From an uncultured Blautia sp. (lineage in GTDB: Bacteria; Bacillota; Clostridia; Lachnospirales; Lachnospiraceae), in the NCBI GenBank assembly GCA_900540785.1, contig UQHF01000003.1, positions 1-64,000 on the forward strand: a stretch of DNA of 64,000 nt. Reading direction: 5' to 3'. The notes under the pieces were generated by a model. The model saw nothing but the letters and a program-made list of their open reading frames with translations. It was not told the origin of the DNA and did no database searches. The first letter of the stretch is position 1. Every line of letters starts with the position of its first letter. Both the position numbers and the translations under genes were made by a program. Shown here one piece after another: positions 53,049 through 62,185 of this stretch.

Positions 53049-53077
53049 TTGCTATTTTTCCAGAGGAAGAATATACT
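53049..53077 (+). promoter_or_regulatory. Promoter of the BceRS-like regulator pair
   Basis: TTGCTA (53049-53054), 17-base spacer, TATACT (53072-53077). Confidence 0.55.
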
Positions 53078-53160
53078 GGAGAGACAGAACACGTGATAGA
53101 AACAGCATAATTTAACGTGCTGAAGAAATATAAATGTCAGGAAAACAACAGGAGAAGGAA

Positions 53161-53841
53161 ATGTATCATATTTTGATTGTAGAGGACGACAAAGGGCTGA
53201 ATCATGGAATCATGCTGGCTCTGAAAGAAGCGGAAACAGAGTTTTATTCTGCTTATACAATCGGACAGGCGCAGGAGATCCGGAAAGAAAAAGAAGTGGA
53301 TATGGTGCTTCTTGACGTAAATCTTCCAGACGGAAGCGGGTTTGATTTTCTCCGGGAAATAAGGAAGACATCACAGGTTCCTGTTCTGATCATCACAGCG
53401 AATGATATGGAAATTGACGAGGTAACAGGATTGAGTCTCGGGGCAGACGATTATATTACGAAACCGTTCAGTCTTATGGTACTGAGGGCAAGAGTGGCGC
53501 GTATGCGGGAAAGAATGACGAGGGAAAAGGAAAACGGTACGTATGAAAGCGAGAGGTATTCATTCTCCTTTGAAAAGATGTGTTTTTGCGTGGAAGGCGA
53601 AGAAATTTCTTTAAGCAAAACGGAGCAGAAACTTTTACGGCTCTTTGTAAAAAATCCGGGTCAGACGCTTTCCAGGGAAAGGCTTGTAGATGTGATCTGG
53701 TCAGACGGAGGGCGGTTTGTAGACGAAAATGCTCTGTCTGTAACAGTGAACCGTCTTCGTCATAAGCTGGAGGGAAAGAAAGGAATCTGTCCCATTCAGA
53801 CTGTTTACGGACTTGGGTATGTGTGGGAGAAAGAAGCATGA
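53161..53841 (+). CDS. OmpR-family response regulator of the ABC cassette
   Basis: 226 residues from the ATG at 53161, preceded by GGAGAAGG; an in-frame ATG at 53134 lacks a site. Receiver with the phospho-Asp in LLDVNLPDGSG and Lys in TKPFS; winged helix to the end (TVYGLGYVW). The stop overlaps the kinase start by 4 bases. Its likely binding site is the pair of direct repeats at 54707-54726 before the ABC genes. Confidence 0.92.
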   Translation: MYHILIVEDDKGLNHGIMLALKEAETEFYSAYTIGQAQEIRKEKEVDMVLLDVNLPDGSGFDFLREIRKTSQVPVLIITANDMEIDEVTGLSLGADDYITKPFSLMVLRARVARMRERMTREKENGTYESERYSFSFEKMCFCVEGEEISLSKTEQKLLRLFVKNPGQTLSRERLVDVIWSDGGRFVDENALSVTVNRLRHKLEGKKGICPIQTVYGLGYVWEKEA

Positions 53842-54686
53842 TACAGATTGGAGCAGGAAAAACCCTGCGCCGGCTTGATGAAATGCTGGAGCAGGCAATA
53901 AATGGAGAATTTGAAGAGGAGAGATATGACGAGACGGAGCTTTCCCGTCTGGAAGCAAAATGGAAGCGGTATCTAACCGCTTCAAAAATGTCTATGGAGC
54001 AGCTTAATAAAAACAGGGAGGGAATGCAGGCGCTTGTATCTGATATTTCCCACCAGACAAGAACACCTCTTTCCAATATTCTTTTGTATTCGCAGCTTTT
54101 ATGTGAGCAGACAGAGAGTCCGGAGGAAAAGCATCTGGCAGAACAGATTGTAAGACAGGCGGAAAAACTGGAATTTCTTATTCAGGCTCTTGTGAAAATG
54201 TCACGTCTGGAATCAAACGTCCTTGTTTTGAAACCACAGAGACAGCCGGTAGAACCTCTTCTTCTGGAAGCTATGGAAGAGATTCTTCCAAAGGCGGCAA
54301 AAAAGAAAATCCATGTAAAGCTTCAGGGTAATTTTTCTAATAATATGAAAGCGGTCTACGATAAAAAATGGACAGCAGAAGCTCTGGGAAACATTCTTGA
54401 TAATGCTGTAAAATATTCCCCGTTGGAAAGTACAGTAGAGGTAAGTGTGGAAAGGTTTGAATTTTACGTATGTATTTCTGTGCGGGATGAGGGGATTGGT
54501 ATCTCGGAGGAAGAGAGAGCGCAGATTTTCAGTCGTTTTTACAGAAGCGCAGAAGTGCAGCAGGAGGACGGCATTGGAATTGGACTGTATCTGGCAAGAG
54601 AGATTGTCCAAAAAGAAAAAGGATATATGAAGGTTCTTTCAAAGAAGGGAAAAGGCAGTACCTTTAAAATGTATCTGAAATCATAA
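53838..54686 (+). CDS. Soluble sensor histidine kinase of the ABC cassette
   Basis: About 282 residues from the ATG at 53838. HisKA with SDISHQTRTPLSN, then the ATPase with NILDNAVKYSP, DEGIGIS and GIGIGLYLAREI. Unlike BceS kinases it has no membrane segment; residues 1-75 are polar helix. It may sense through another protein, perhaps the FtsX-type permease. A terminator follows before the ABC genes. Confidence 0.9.
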   Translation: MIQIGAGKTLRRLDEMLEQAINGEFEEERYDETELSRLEAKWKRYLTASKMSMEQLNKNREGMQALVSDISHQTRTPLSNILLYSQLLCEQTESPEEKHLAEQIVRQAEKLEFLIQALVKMSRLESNVLVLKPQRQPVEPLLLEAMEEILPKAAKKKIHVKLQGNFSNNMKAVYDKKWTAEALGNILDNAVKYSPLESTVEVSVERFEFYVCISVRDEGIGISEEERAQIFSRFYRSAEVQQEDGIGIGLYLAREIVQKEKGYMKVLSKKGKGSTFKMYLKS

Positions 54687-54706
54687 ATCTAACAAAACTG
54701 TTCGAT

Positions 54707-54742
54707 TCTGGAAAGTATCTGGAAAGATTCTGTTTATATAAT
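54707..54742 (+). promoter_or_regulatory. ABC operon promoter with two 11-bp-phased direct repeats
   Basis: TCTGGAAAG at 54707-54715 and again at 54718-54726 (period 11), placed across the -35 area of a perfect TATAAT at 54737-54742. There is no real -35, as expected for a promoter that needs an OmpR-type activator bound to direct repeats. Confidence 0.7.
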
Positions 54743-54780
54743 GGTCTTATAGAAAAGAAATTCTGTAAGATCATTTTTTC
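54742..54780 (+). terminator. Terminator of the regulator pair, overlapping the ABC transcription start
   Basis: 54742-54754 pairs with 54761-54773 over 13 bases (two G-U), loop AAGAAA, then TTTTTT. Transcripts starting about 54749 from the ABC promoter would lack most of the 5' arm and escape it. Confidence 0.8.
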
Positions 54781-54800
54781 TTGGATCAGGAGGGATAAAT

Positions 54801-55493
54801 ATGAGCGTTTTAAAAACGAGAGAATTAAAGAAATATTATGGAAAAGGGGACACTCTTGTAAAAGCTCTTGACGGAGTGGACATTGATGTGGAAAAAGGCG
54901 AGTTTGTTTCTATTGTAGGTACGTCGGGTTCCGGAAAATCTACGCTTCTCCATATGCTTGGAGGGCTGGATCTTCCCACATCAGGAAAGGTTCTTGTAGA
55001 AGGAAAAGATATTTCCAGATTAAATGAAGAGCAGCTTACTATTTTCAGAAGGAGAAAAATCGGTTTTGTATTTCAGAGCTTTAATCTTGTTCCGGTTTTG
55101 AATGTATATGAAAATATCGTACTTCCGGTAGAGCTTGACGGCTGTAAGGTGGATAAGGCATATGTGGAGGAAGTGATCGAGACGCTGGGTCTTGATAAAA
55201 AGAGATATAATCTGCCTTCCCAGCTTTCCGGAGGTCAGCAGCAGAGAGTTGCCATTGCCCGTGCTCTTGCTGCAAAACCGGCGATCATTCTGGCTGACGA
55301 GCCGACGGGAAATCTGGATTCTGCAACAAGCCAGGACGTACTGGGACTTTTGAAGGTCAGCAGCGAGAGGTTTGGACAGACAGTCGTTATGATCACTCAT
55401 AATGAAGAGATTGCCCAGCTTGCAGACCGTATTATAAGAATTGAAGACGGAAAAATAAAGGGCAGCAAAAAAGGCGGTGAAGTATATGCGTAA
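54801..55493 (+). CDS. ABC transporter ATP-binding protein (MacB/BceA type)
   Basis: 230 residues. Walker A GTSGSGKST, Q-loop FVFQSFNLVP, signature LSGGQQQRVAIARAL, Walker B ILADEPTGNLDS. Closest in type to MacB, LolD and BceA ATPases that power FtsX-type permeases. AGGAGGG precedes the start. It overlaps the permease by 8 bases. Confidence 0.95.
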   Translation: MSVLKTRELKKYYGKGDTLVKALDGVDIDVEKGEFVSIVGTSGSGKSTLLHMLGGLDLPTSGKVLVEGKDISRLNEEQLTIFRRRKIGFVFQSFNLVPVLNVYENIVLPVELDGCKVDKAYVEEVIETLGLDKKRYNLPSQLSGGQQQRVAIARALAAKPAIILADEPTGNLDSATSQDVLGLLKVSSERFGQTVVMITHNEEIAQLADRIIRIEDGKIKGSKKGGEVYA

Positions 55494-58083
55494 GGTTGAT
55501 AATAAAAAGGTGATCCACCGCCTGTCAGACAGGAGCTTCCGTTCCGGAAAAACGCGAAATATCATTGCGATTCTTGCCATTGCCCTTACGGGAATGTTAT
55601 TTACGGCTCTGTTTACAGTGGGAATCGGGCTTGCAGACAATATCCAGAAACAGACAATGAGAAGTGCAGGCGGAGACTGGCACGGTGTATTTAAAAGCAT
55701 TACACGGGAACAGTATGAGACACTTAAAAAAGATCCTTCTATTAAGGAATGCGCCGACAATATGCTGGTGGCGTATGAGGTGGAAAATCCGGAATTTTTA
55801 AAACGCCATATAGAAATGTGGTATTATCCGGCGCCGAGTTATTCTCATTATTTTGTAGATATTATAGATGGAAAGGCTCCGGAAAAGGCGGATGAGATCC
55901 TGATAGATGAAAAATCTCTGGAGCTTATGGGGAAAGAGCCGAAAGCGGGGCAGCAGATCACACTGGATCTGAAAATCCGAATCAATGATACGGAGACAGT
56001 TAAGAGAACCTTTACAGTTTCCGGTGTGACAAAGGCAGACCCGCTTATGAATGTGGGATTTGTGATTGTGCCAAAGGCATATCTGGAAGAATATGCGCAG
56101 GAGCTTACTTATACGTTTGATAAGGATTTTGACCCGGTTGGGGCTATCCGTATGGACGTAAATTTTGCCAATTCTTTGTCTGTTACAGAGAAGCTGGAAA
56201 AGGTTGTGAAAAATGCGGGATATTCCACAGAAACGGGAAATGAAAACAGCATAGAGTATAATGCGAACTGGGCGTATATGGCAAGCAATACAGAAGGAGA
56301 TTTAGGCGCGGTGGCAGCAGTGGCAGCCGGCATTCTTCTGATCGGATTTACAGGTTATTTAATTATTTATAATATTTTCCAGATTTCTGTTGTGCGTGAT
56401 ATTCGCTATTATGGACTGTTGAAAACAATCGGAACAACGGGAAAGCAGATTAAAAAAATTATAAGACGGCAGGCGTTTTTCCTGGGGATCATAGGGATTC
56501 CGGCAGGTATGATACTTGGATATTTTACAGGAAAAGCTATCATTCCTCTTATTTTTGTGATCAGTGAGTCTGATGCGAGCAGTGTGGACACGGCAGTTTT
56601 TCATCCTCTTATTTTTGTGGGGGCAGCCGTCTTTTCCGCAATTACTATATGGATCTCCACAGGAAAACCGGCGCGTACTGCGGCAAAGGTTTCTGCTGTG
56701 GAAGCAGTGCGATATACAGAGGGAGGCGGAGATAAGAAGAAACAGAAAAAGTCCTCAGATGGAGGCAAAATCTGGAAGATGGCGTTTTCCAATGTAGGAA
56801 GAAACAGAAAGAAATATATTCTTGTAGTTGTTTCCCTTTCTCTTTCTGTTGTACTTTTAAACAGCGTATTTACCCTTACCCAGTCCTTTGACCTGGACAC
56901 GTATCTGAAAAAATTTGTTTCTTATGATTTTCAGATTGCAAATGCCCAGTATATGAATGGTGAATACAGGGGAACAGAGGAAACAATAGAAGAAGAGAGC
57001 CTGACAGAGAGTTTTATAAAGGTATGTGAGAATCTTGACGGGTATGAAGAAGGAGGTCGTATTTACGGAACACTTGAGGCAGGTATTGTAAAAGACTGTG
57101 TGGAGATTCCGGATTCTGTTCCGAGAAATGAAGATGGGGAACCGGGAAATTATTTTGGAAAAATTTTCCTGTCTTTTTCCAGAACAGAGACAACGTATGA
57201 TACAGTTTTTTATGGTCTTGACGATTTCTTTTACGATAAGGTGGATGTCTGGAAGGGAGAAAAAGACCCTGAGGCAATCCGTGAAAAACTGAAATCAGGG
57301 AAATATGTACTACTCTCTGTTGACACAGACGACAATGGAAAAGTGGAGGAGGAAAGCTGTTTCCAGAAGCCGGGCGATAAGATCGTGCTTGAATACGGAG
57401 ACGGACAGACAAGAGAGTTTGAAATCCTTTCCATTATTAAAGACAATCATTATGGATTAAGTAGCCGTTCAGGTCATACATTTTCTTATTATACTTCCTC
57501 AGATGTATTTAAGGAAATGTTATCGGATAAATACCTGATGACGTATGGATTTAATGTTGCAGATGAAAAGGAAGAAGCTGTAAATGAGCTTGTAAAGACC
57601 TATACGGAAACGCAGGAGCCTGTCATGGCGTATGAATCAAAGATGAGATACGAGGATGAATTTGATCAGATGCTTGGAATGGTTATTGTAGTTGGTGGTA
57701 TTCTTACATTTGTAGTAGGGATTATCGGAGTTTTGAACTTTATCAACTCTATTCTCACCGGCATTGTGACAAGAAAACGGGAATTTGCCATGATGGAAGC
57801 CATTGGAATGACGAAGAAACAGCTTTCCCGAATGCTTATGCTGGAAGGTGTGTACTACGCAGTGGGAACGATCTTCTGCTCCTTCGTACTGGGCTGTCTG
57901 TTTTCTGTTACTGTGATACGGGCACTTGCAGGCGGAATGTGGTTTATGAAGTATCATTTTATCATTACGCCGATGCTTCTTATATTCCCGGTGCTTCTCA
58001 TACTTGGGGCAGTTGTGCCGAAGGTGGCGTTCTGCTTTGGAAAGAAAGAGAGTGTTGTGGAGAGAATACGGGAGACGGAATAA
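55486..58083 (+). CDS. FtsX-type ABC permease
   Basis: About 865 residues from the ATG at 55486 (a GTG at 55477 is in frame). Two FtsX units: membrane segments at about 25-48, 270-300, 320-345 and 375-400, then about 445-465, and 725-865 near the end, with two large outside regions. ISTGKPARTAAKVSAVEAVRYTE is the usual link after the first unit. Such transporters move lipids or antimicrobial peptides away from the membrane; with the regulator pair a role in antibiotic-peptide defence is plausible but not proven. Confidence 0.88.
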   Translation: MRKVDNKKVIHRLSDRSFRSGKTRNIIAILAIALTGMLFTALFTVGIGLADNIQKQTMRSAGGDWHGVFKSITREQYETLKKDPSIKECADNMLVAYEVENPEFLKRHIEMWYYPAPSYSHYFVDIIDGKAPEKADEILIDEKSLELMGKEPKAGQQITLDLKIRINDTETVKRTFTVSGVTKADPLMNVGFVIVPKAYLEEYAQELTYTFDKDFDPVGAIRMDVNFANSLSVTEKLEKVVKNAGYSTETGNENSIEYNANWAYMASNTEGDLGAVAAVAAGILLIGFTGYLIIYNIFQISVVRDIRYYGLLKTIGTTGKQIKKIIRRQAFFLGIIGIPAGMILGYFTGKAIIPLIFVISESDASSVDTAVFHPLIFVGAAVFSAITIWISTGKPARTAAKVSAVEAVRYTEGGGDKKKQKKSSDGGKIWKMAFSNVGRNRKKYILVVVSLSLSVVLLNSVFTLTQSFDLDTYLKKFVSYDFQIANAQYMNGEYRGTEETIEEESLTESFIKVCENLDGYEEGGRIYGTLEAGIVKDCVEIPDSVPRNEDGEPGNYFGKIFLSFSRTETTYDTVFYGLDDFFYDKVDVWKGEKDPEAIREKLKSGKYVLLSVDTDDNGKVEEESCFQKPGDKIVLEYGDGQTREFEILSIIKDNHYGLSSRSGHTFSYYTSSDVFKEMLSDKYLMTYGFNVADEKEEAVNELVKTYTETQEPVMAYESKMRYEDEFDQMLGMVIVVGGILTFVVGIIGVLNFINSILTGIVTRKREFAMMEAIGMTKKQLSRMLMLEGVYYAVGTIFCSFVLGCLFSVTVIRALAGGMWFMKYHFIITPMLLIFPVLLILGAVVPKVAFCFGKKESVVERIRETE

Positions 58084-58097
58084 GCAGATGAAAGATA

Positions 58098-58146
58098 AAA
58101 AACGTACAGACTCTTATGGTGATTACATGAGAGTCTGTACGTTTTT
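58098..58146. terminator. Bidirectional terminator between the FtsX-type permease and DUF819 genes
   Basis: A 13-bp perfect stem ACGTACAGACTCT/AGAGTCTGTACGT with AAAA before and TTTTT after; 15-base loop. Confidence 0.9.
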
Positions 58147-58177
58147 GTTTTTTGGTAAATTTCTGTCAGAAGAATTT

Positions 58178-59341
58178 TTATCCAAACATGGACATGATAT
58201 TTGCTACGATTAATCCGCCGCCTGTTCCGATGACATAGCCCATTAATGCCATGAGTACACCAACAGGAACGAGGGCGCCGCTGTATGCGCCGGCAAGAAT
58301 GGGGGCGGAAGCGGAACCGCCTATATTTGCAAGAGAGGCAACGCCGCAGGTGAACATATCCAATTTAAAGATCTTGGCACAGAGAACCATAAGGATGCCG
58401 TGAATACCAAGAATCATAAATCCTGCGATAATCCATACAGGAGCGTCTGTAAGCTCAAGGAAGCTTGCACGTGAAGCAAGGAGAGCAACTACAGAATAAA
58501 GCATAACATTGGAAAGTTCTGTTGTTCCTGCCATTTTGCCAACAGGTGTCAAAGCGCCTGCAAGTCCTGCAAGAGTGATGAAAAGAACGGTCCATGTAGA
58601 AGTATCCAGGAATGGAAGAGCTCCATTAAGTGTTGTTCCGATGTTCTGTCCAAGAGCAGAAACAACAAGAGAAAGGCCGAGAAGGAAAATGATGTTTACA
58701 AATGTAATAGAGCCGTCATTTGCTTTTGCATCGTCTTCCAGCCGTCTGGAAACTTCGTCCAGTGTTTTTGTGTTTGCTTTTACCCATTTGTTGAATTTTG
58801 GCGCCAGGTTAATCGCCCACAGAAGGAACATAACCCAGATGGAATAGTCAATAGAATCCACTACAAGAGCGTATGCCATATCTGCCTCTCCAATATCCAG
58901 AGCTGCCTGGACAGCGATCATGTTTCCGGATCCGCCCATCCAGCTTCCGCAGAGAGCGCCCAGGGCTTTCCATGCCCCTTCTCCGAGTGGCCCGTGGAGA
59001 ATTGCGTAAGTGATAATAAAGCCGAGAGAAATTGTAATGGAAGCACAGAAGAAGCCGCCAAGCATTTTCGGTCCAAGCTTGAAGATTTTTCGGATGTCAC
59101 AGCGAAGGAGCATCAGGAAAATCATGGCGAACAAAATATTGTTCTTTAAAGCAGAGTAGGCGGGCTTTGTCGCTTCCAGATCCCATACATTTAAGGTACA
59201 GAAGATCATAGTGATAAGATACAGTAAAACAATTGGCGGCGCATAATCAAAAAATTTTGATTTTGTGTATTTTTGTAGCCAGACCAGGAGAGCAGCAATA
59301 AAAATTAAAACTGCTATGTAAGTAAATCCGTTTGTAATCAT
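58178..59341 (-). CDS. DUF819 family membrane protein (putative carrier)
   Basis: 387 residues with about 10-11 membrane segments. GSWMGGSGNMIAVQAALDIG and ANIGGSASAPILAGAYSGALVPVG (in part GGSASAPILAGAY) are the two inverted glycine-rich re-entrant-like motifs of the family (YjcL-like). The transported solute is unknown. It diverges from an L-Ala-D/L-Glu epimerase gene and lies near a PepD gene, so a peptide or amino acid is likely. Confidence 0.85.
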   Translation of the reverse strand: MITNGFTYIAVLIFIAALLVWLQKYTKSKFFDYAPPIVLLYLITMIFCTLNVWDLEATKPAYSALKNNILFAMIFLMLLRCDIRKIFKLGPKMLGGFFCASITISLGFIITYAILHGPLGEGAWKALGALCGSWMGGSGNMIAVQAALDIGEADMAYALVVDSIDYSIWVMFLLWAINLAPKFNKWVKANTKTLDEVSRRLEDDAKANDGSITFVNIIFLLGLSLVVSALGQNIGTTLNGALPFLDTSTWTVLFITLAGLAGALTPVGKMAGTTELSNVMLYSVVALLASRASFLELTDAPVWIIAGFMILGIHGILMVLCAKIFKLDMFTCGVASLANIGGSASAPILAGAYSGALVPVGVLMALMGYVIGTGGGLIVANIMSMFG

Positions 59342-59379
59342 GTTACTCTTCCCTTTCCTTGTTATTTAGCACAATTTTC

Positions 59380-59408
59380 TTTACAAATCATGCTAGTTTA
59401 TATACAAT
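59380..59408 (+). promoter_or_regulatory. Epimerase promoter
   Basis: TTTACA (59380-59385), 17-base spacer, TACAAT (59403-59408). Confidence 0.65.
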
Positions 59409-59474
59409 AATACCATGAGTCCTTGCTGCTGGCAAATACTTTTTACAAAATCAAAGAAAAGGCAGGTAACAAAT

Positions 59475-60569
59475 ATGAAAATTACTGATATTCGCATGGG
59501 GCTGATTTCCGTGCCGCTTCGTGTTCCTTTTAAAACGGCTCTTCGTTCTGTGAACAGTGTAGAGGATGTGATTGTTGAAATTCATACGGATTCAGGAGCC
59601 GTGGGATATGGAGAAGCGCCGCCTACCGGAGTTATTACAGGAGACACGACAGGCGCTATTATAGGAGCGATCAAAGATCATATCGCACCTTCTCTTGTAG
59701 GAAGAGAGGTAGATGAATTTGAGGATTTAATGAAGAGTCTGAATTCCTGTATTCTGAAAAACACAAGTGCGAAGGCAGCAGTAGATATGGCACTGTGGGA
59801 TTTATACGGACAGCTTTATAAGATTCCCGTTTATAAATTGATGGGAGGAGCAAGAAAATCTATCGTTACAGATATTACGATCAGCGTAAATGAGCCTGAT
59901 GAAATGGCGGGAGATGCAGAAGATGCGATCCGGAGAGGATATGACTGTCTTAAGGTAAAAGTGGGAAAAGAGCCGGAGAAGGATATTTCAAGATTATCAG
60001 CAATCCGTCAGGCTGTTCCGGCAGAGACAAAAATCCGAATTGATGCAAATCAGGGATGGACACCGAAAGAGGCAGTAAGGATATTAAACGGGATGCAGGA
60101 AAAGGGGCTTGATATTGAGTTTGTGGAGCAGCCGGTAAAAGCTCATGATTTTGAGGGAATGAAGTACGTAACAGAACGTTCCTATGTGCCGGTTCTGGCA
60201 GATGAAAGTGTTTTTTCACCGGAAGATGCAGTGAAGATTATGCAAATGGGGGCAGCAGATCTTGTAAATATTAAGCTGATGAAATGCGGTGGTCTTTATA
60301 ATGCACTGAAAATTGTTTCAGCAGCGGAAATTTACGGTGTGGAATGTATGATCGGCTGTATGCTTGAGGCAAAAATCAGTGTAAATGCAGCGGTTCACCT
60401 TGCATGTGCAAAGAAGATCATTACAAAAATTGATCTTGACGGACCGGTTCTCTGTAAAGAAGACCCGATTCTTGGCGGCGCTGTCTTTGACGAAAAGACA
60501 ATTACCGTTTCAGATGAACCGGGTCTTGGAATCCTTGGTATTGAACCTGGGAAAATTCGATATATTTAA
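59475..60569 (+). CDS. L-Ala-D/L-Glu (dipeptide) epimerase, enolase superfamily
   Basis: 364 residues from the ATG at 59475. All active-site residues of the Bacillus enzyme are present at almost the same numbers: Lys160 and Lys162 (CLKVKVGK), metal ligands Asp190 (RIDANQ), Glu218 (FVEQP) and Asp243 (LADES), and the second base Lys267 (NIKLMK). It converts D-Glu in L-Ala-D-Glu from murein to L-Glu so that peptidases can use it. Substrate range in this group varies, so other dipeptides are possible. Convergent with pepD. Confidence 0.9.
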   Translation: MKITDIRMGLISVPLRVPFKTALRSVNSVEDVIVEIHTDSGAVGYGEAPPTGVITGDTTGAIIGAIKDHIAPSLVGREVDEFEDLMKSLNSCILKNTSAKAAVDMALWDLYGQLYKIPVYKLMGGARKSIVTDITISVNEPDEMAGDAEDAIRRGYDCLKVKVGKEPEKDISRLSAIRQAVPAETKIRIDANQGWTPKEAVRILNGMQEKGLDIEFVEQPVKAHDFEGMKYVTERSYVPVLADESVFSPEDAVKIMQMGAADLVNIKLMKCGGLYNALKIVSAAEIYGVECMIGCMLEAKISVNAAVHLACAKKIITKIDLDGPVLCKEDPILGGAVFDEKTITVSDEPGLGILGIEPGKIRYI

Positions 60570-60588
60570 TTAAATGTAAAATTCTGTT

Positions 60589-62034
60589 TTAAAGTGCTTT
60601 CAGAACAGCTTTTAAATATTCCCATACTCTTTCCACAGAAGGGATATGAAGTTTTTCGTCCGGAGTATGGACATCAAGCTGATTTGGACCAAAGGAGATG
60701 CAGTCCAGTTCCGGGATTTTACTGGAAAGGATTCCGCATTCAAGTCCTGCATGAATGGTCTGAAGGAGCGGGGCTTTTCCATATTGGTCCTCAAAAACTT
60801 TAACACAGCAGTCTCGAAGGGGAGATTCCTTTGCGTATGGCCATGCAGGGTAGTCTCCCTGAAATTCTGTATGGCCTCCGAGTGTTTTTATAAGCAGCTC
60901 GATTTTTTCTGCAAGAGCCTCTTTTGCGGAGGAAACAGAACTTCTTATGGAGAGACGCAGAGTCAGTTCTTTTTCTGTAAGTTCCATGATACCCAGATTC
61001 AGGGAAGTTTCTACAGTATCCGGAATGTCTGTGCTCATAGCCTGCACTCCGCAGGGAATGAAGGTAAGAGATGTTAGCATGGAAAGAAGAGACTTTTCTG
61101 TTATTACAGATTCTGCTGTTTTTCTTACTTCTGTAAATTCCAGATGAATCTCCGGATCTGCTGTGCCATATTCTGCCTTTATATAAAAGAGAAAAGTTTC
61201 AGCGGCTTTTTTGGCGCGGGAGAGATTTTCCTCAGGGATCAGGACAGATGCCCGGGAGTCTTTTGGGATTGCATTTTCTTTTATTCCTCCTGACATGGAC
61301 ACAAGGGAATAGTCTGTTTCTTTTTTCAGGAAAAGAAGGAAACGGCTAAGAAGTTTAATTGCATTTGCACGTTTTTTATGAATTTCCAGTCCGGAATGTC
61401 CTCCCAGAAGTCCGGAAAAACGAATATGGCAGAGAATGCCTGTCTGCGTATTTCTTTCCACAGGGATCTGGCAGGCGGCACGGCGTCCTCCGGCACAGCC
61501 CACTGTGAGGATACCTTCTTCTTCTGAGTCGATATTGATGAGTCTTCTGCCTTTACATTCCGATAAGTTCATGGCAGATGCACCCAGAAGCCCGACTTCT
61601 TCACATACAGTAAGAATTACTTCAAGAGGCGGGTGAGGAATTTCTTTGTCATCGAGAAGAGCAAGGGCATATGCGACAGCAATTCCGTCATCTCCGCCAA
61701 GAGTTGTTCCTTCGGCTGTGAGATATTCTCCGTCTATCATAAGATGAAGTCCGTCTGTTTCAAGATTCAGATTGCAGTCCTCTGTCTTAACCCCTACCAT
61801 ATCAAGATGCCCCTGAAGAATAACGGCTTCTTTTTGCTCATATCCGGGTGAAGCAGGGGCAAAGATGATCAGGTTTCCCATAGCGTCCTGGGTGCAGGTC
61901 AGTCCGCGTTCTTTGGCGAAACGGACACAGTAATCGCTTAACTGTTTTTCGTGGTGAGAAGTATGGGGAATGGAACAGATTTCTTCAAAGTAATGAAAAA
62001 CAGAAGCTGGTTTAAGTGATTGAATTGAATTCAT
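60589..62034 (-). CDS. pepD: Aminoacyl-histidine dipeptidase (PepD, M20 family)
   Basis: 481 residues from the ATG at 62034, with GAGGTG 8 bases before; a TTG five codons earlier overlaps that site. Zinc-binding blocks: VILQGHLDMVG, LGGDDGIAVAYALAL and CEEVGLLGA; a lid domain at about 190-380. It cuts Xaa-His and other dipeptides in the cytoplasm. Together with the epimerase it could use dipeptides from wall turnover. Confidence 0.93.
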   Translation of the reverse strand: MNSIQSLKPASVFHYFEEICSIPHTSHHEKQLSDYCVRFAKERGLTCTQDAMGNLIIFAPASPGYEQKEAVILQGHLDMVGVKTEDCNLNLETDGLHLMIDGEYLTAEGTTLGGDDGIAVAYALALLDDKEIPHPPLEVILTVCEEVGLLGASAMNLSECKGRRLINIDSEEEGILTVGCAGGRRAACQIPVERNTQTGILCHIRFSGLLGGHSGLEIHKKRANAIKLLSRFLLFLKKETDYSLVSMSGGIKENAIPKDSRASVLIPEENLSRAKKAAETFLFYIKAEYGTADPEIHLEFTEVRKTAESVITEKSLLSMLTSLTFIPCGVQAMSTDIPDTVETSLNLGIMELTEKELTLRLSIRSSVSSAKEALAEKIELLIKTLGGHTEFQGDYPAWPYAKESPLRDCCVKVFEDQYGKAPLLQTIHAGLECGILSSKIPELDCISFGPNQLDVHTPDEKLHIPSVERVWEYLKAVLKAL

Positions 62035-62185
62035 AAGCGTACACCTCAACTTTTTTTTATATCATATCATGTTTTAACAAATAATACACATTTTTCCCAC
62101 AAAGTAAACACAAATTATTTTTATACTAAAAGCCGTAAAAGGAAAGAAACAGAGATTCTTGAAAGAAGTCAAGGAGGGAACATAA

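Noticed and set aside
58450..58480. parS-like sequence GCACGTGAAGCA
   Set aside because: Four or more mismatches and inside the DUF819 gene; unlikely to bind ParB.
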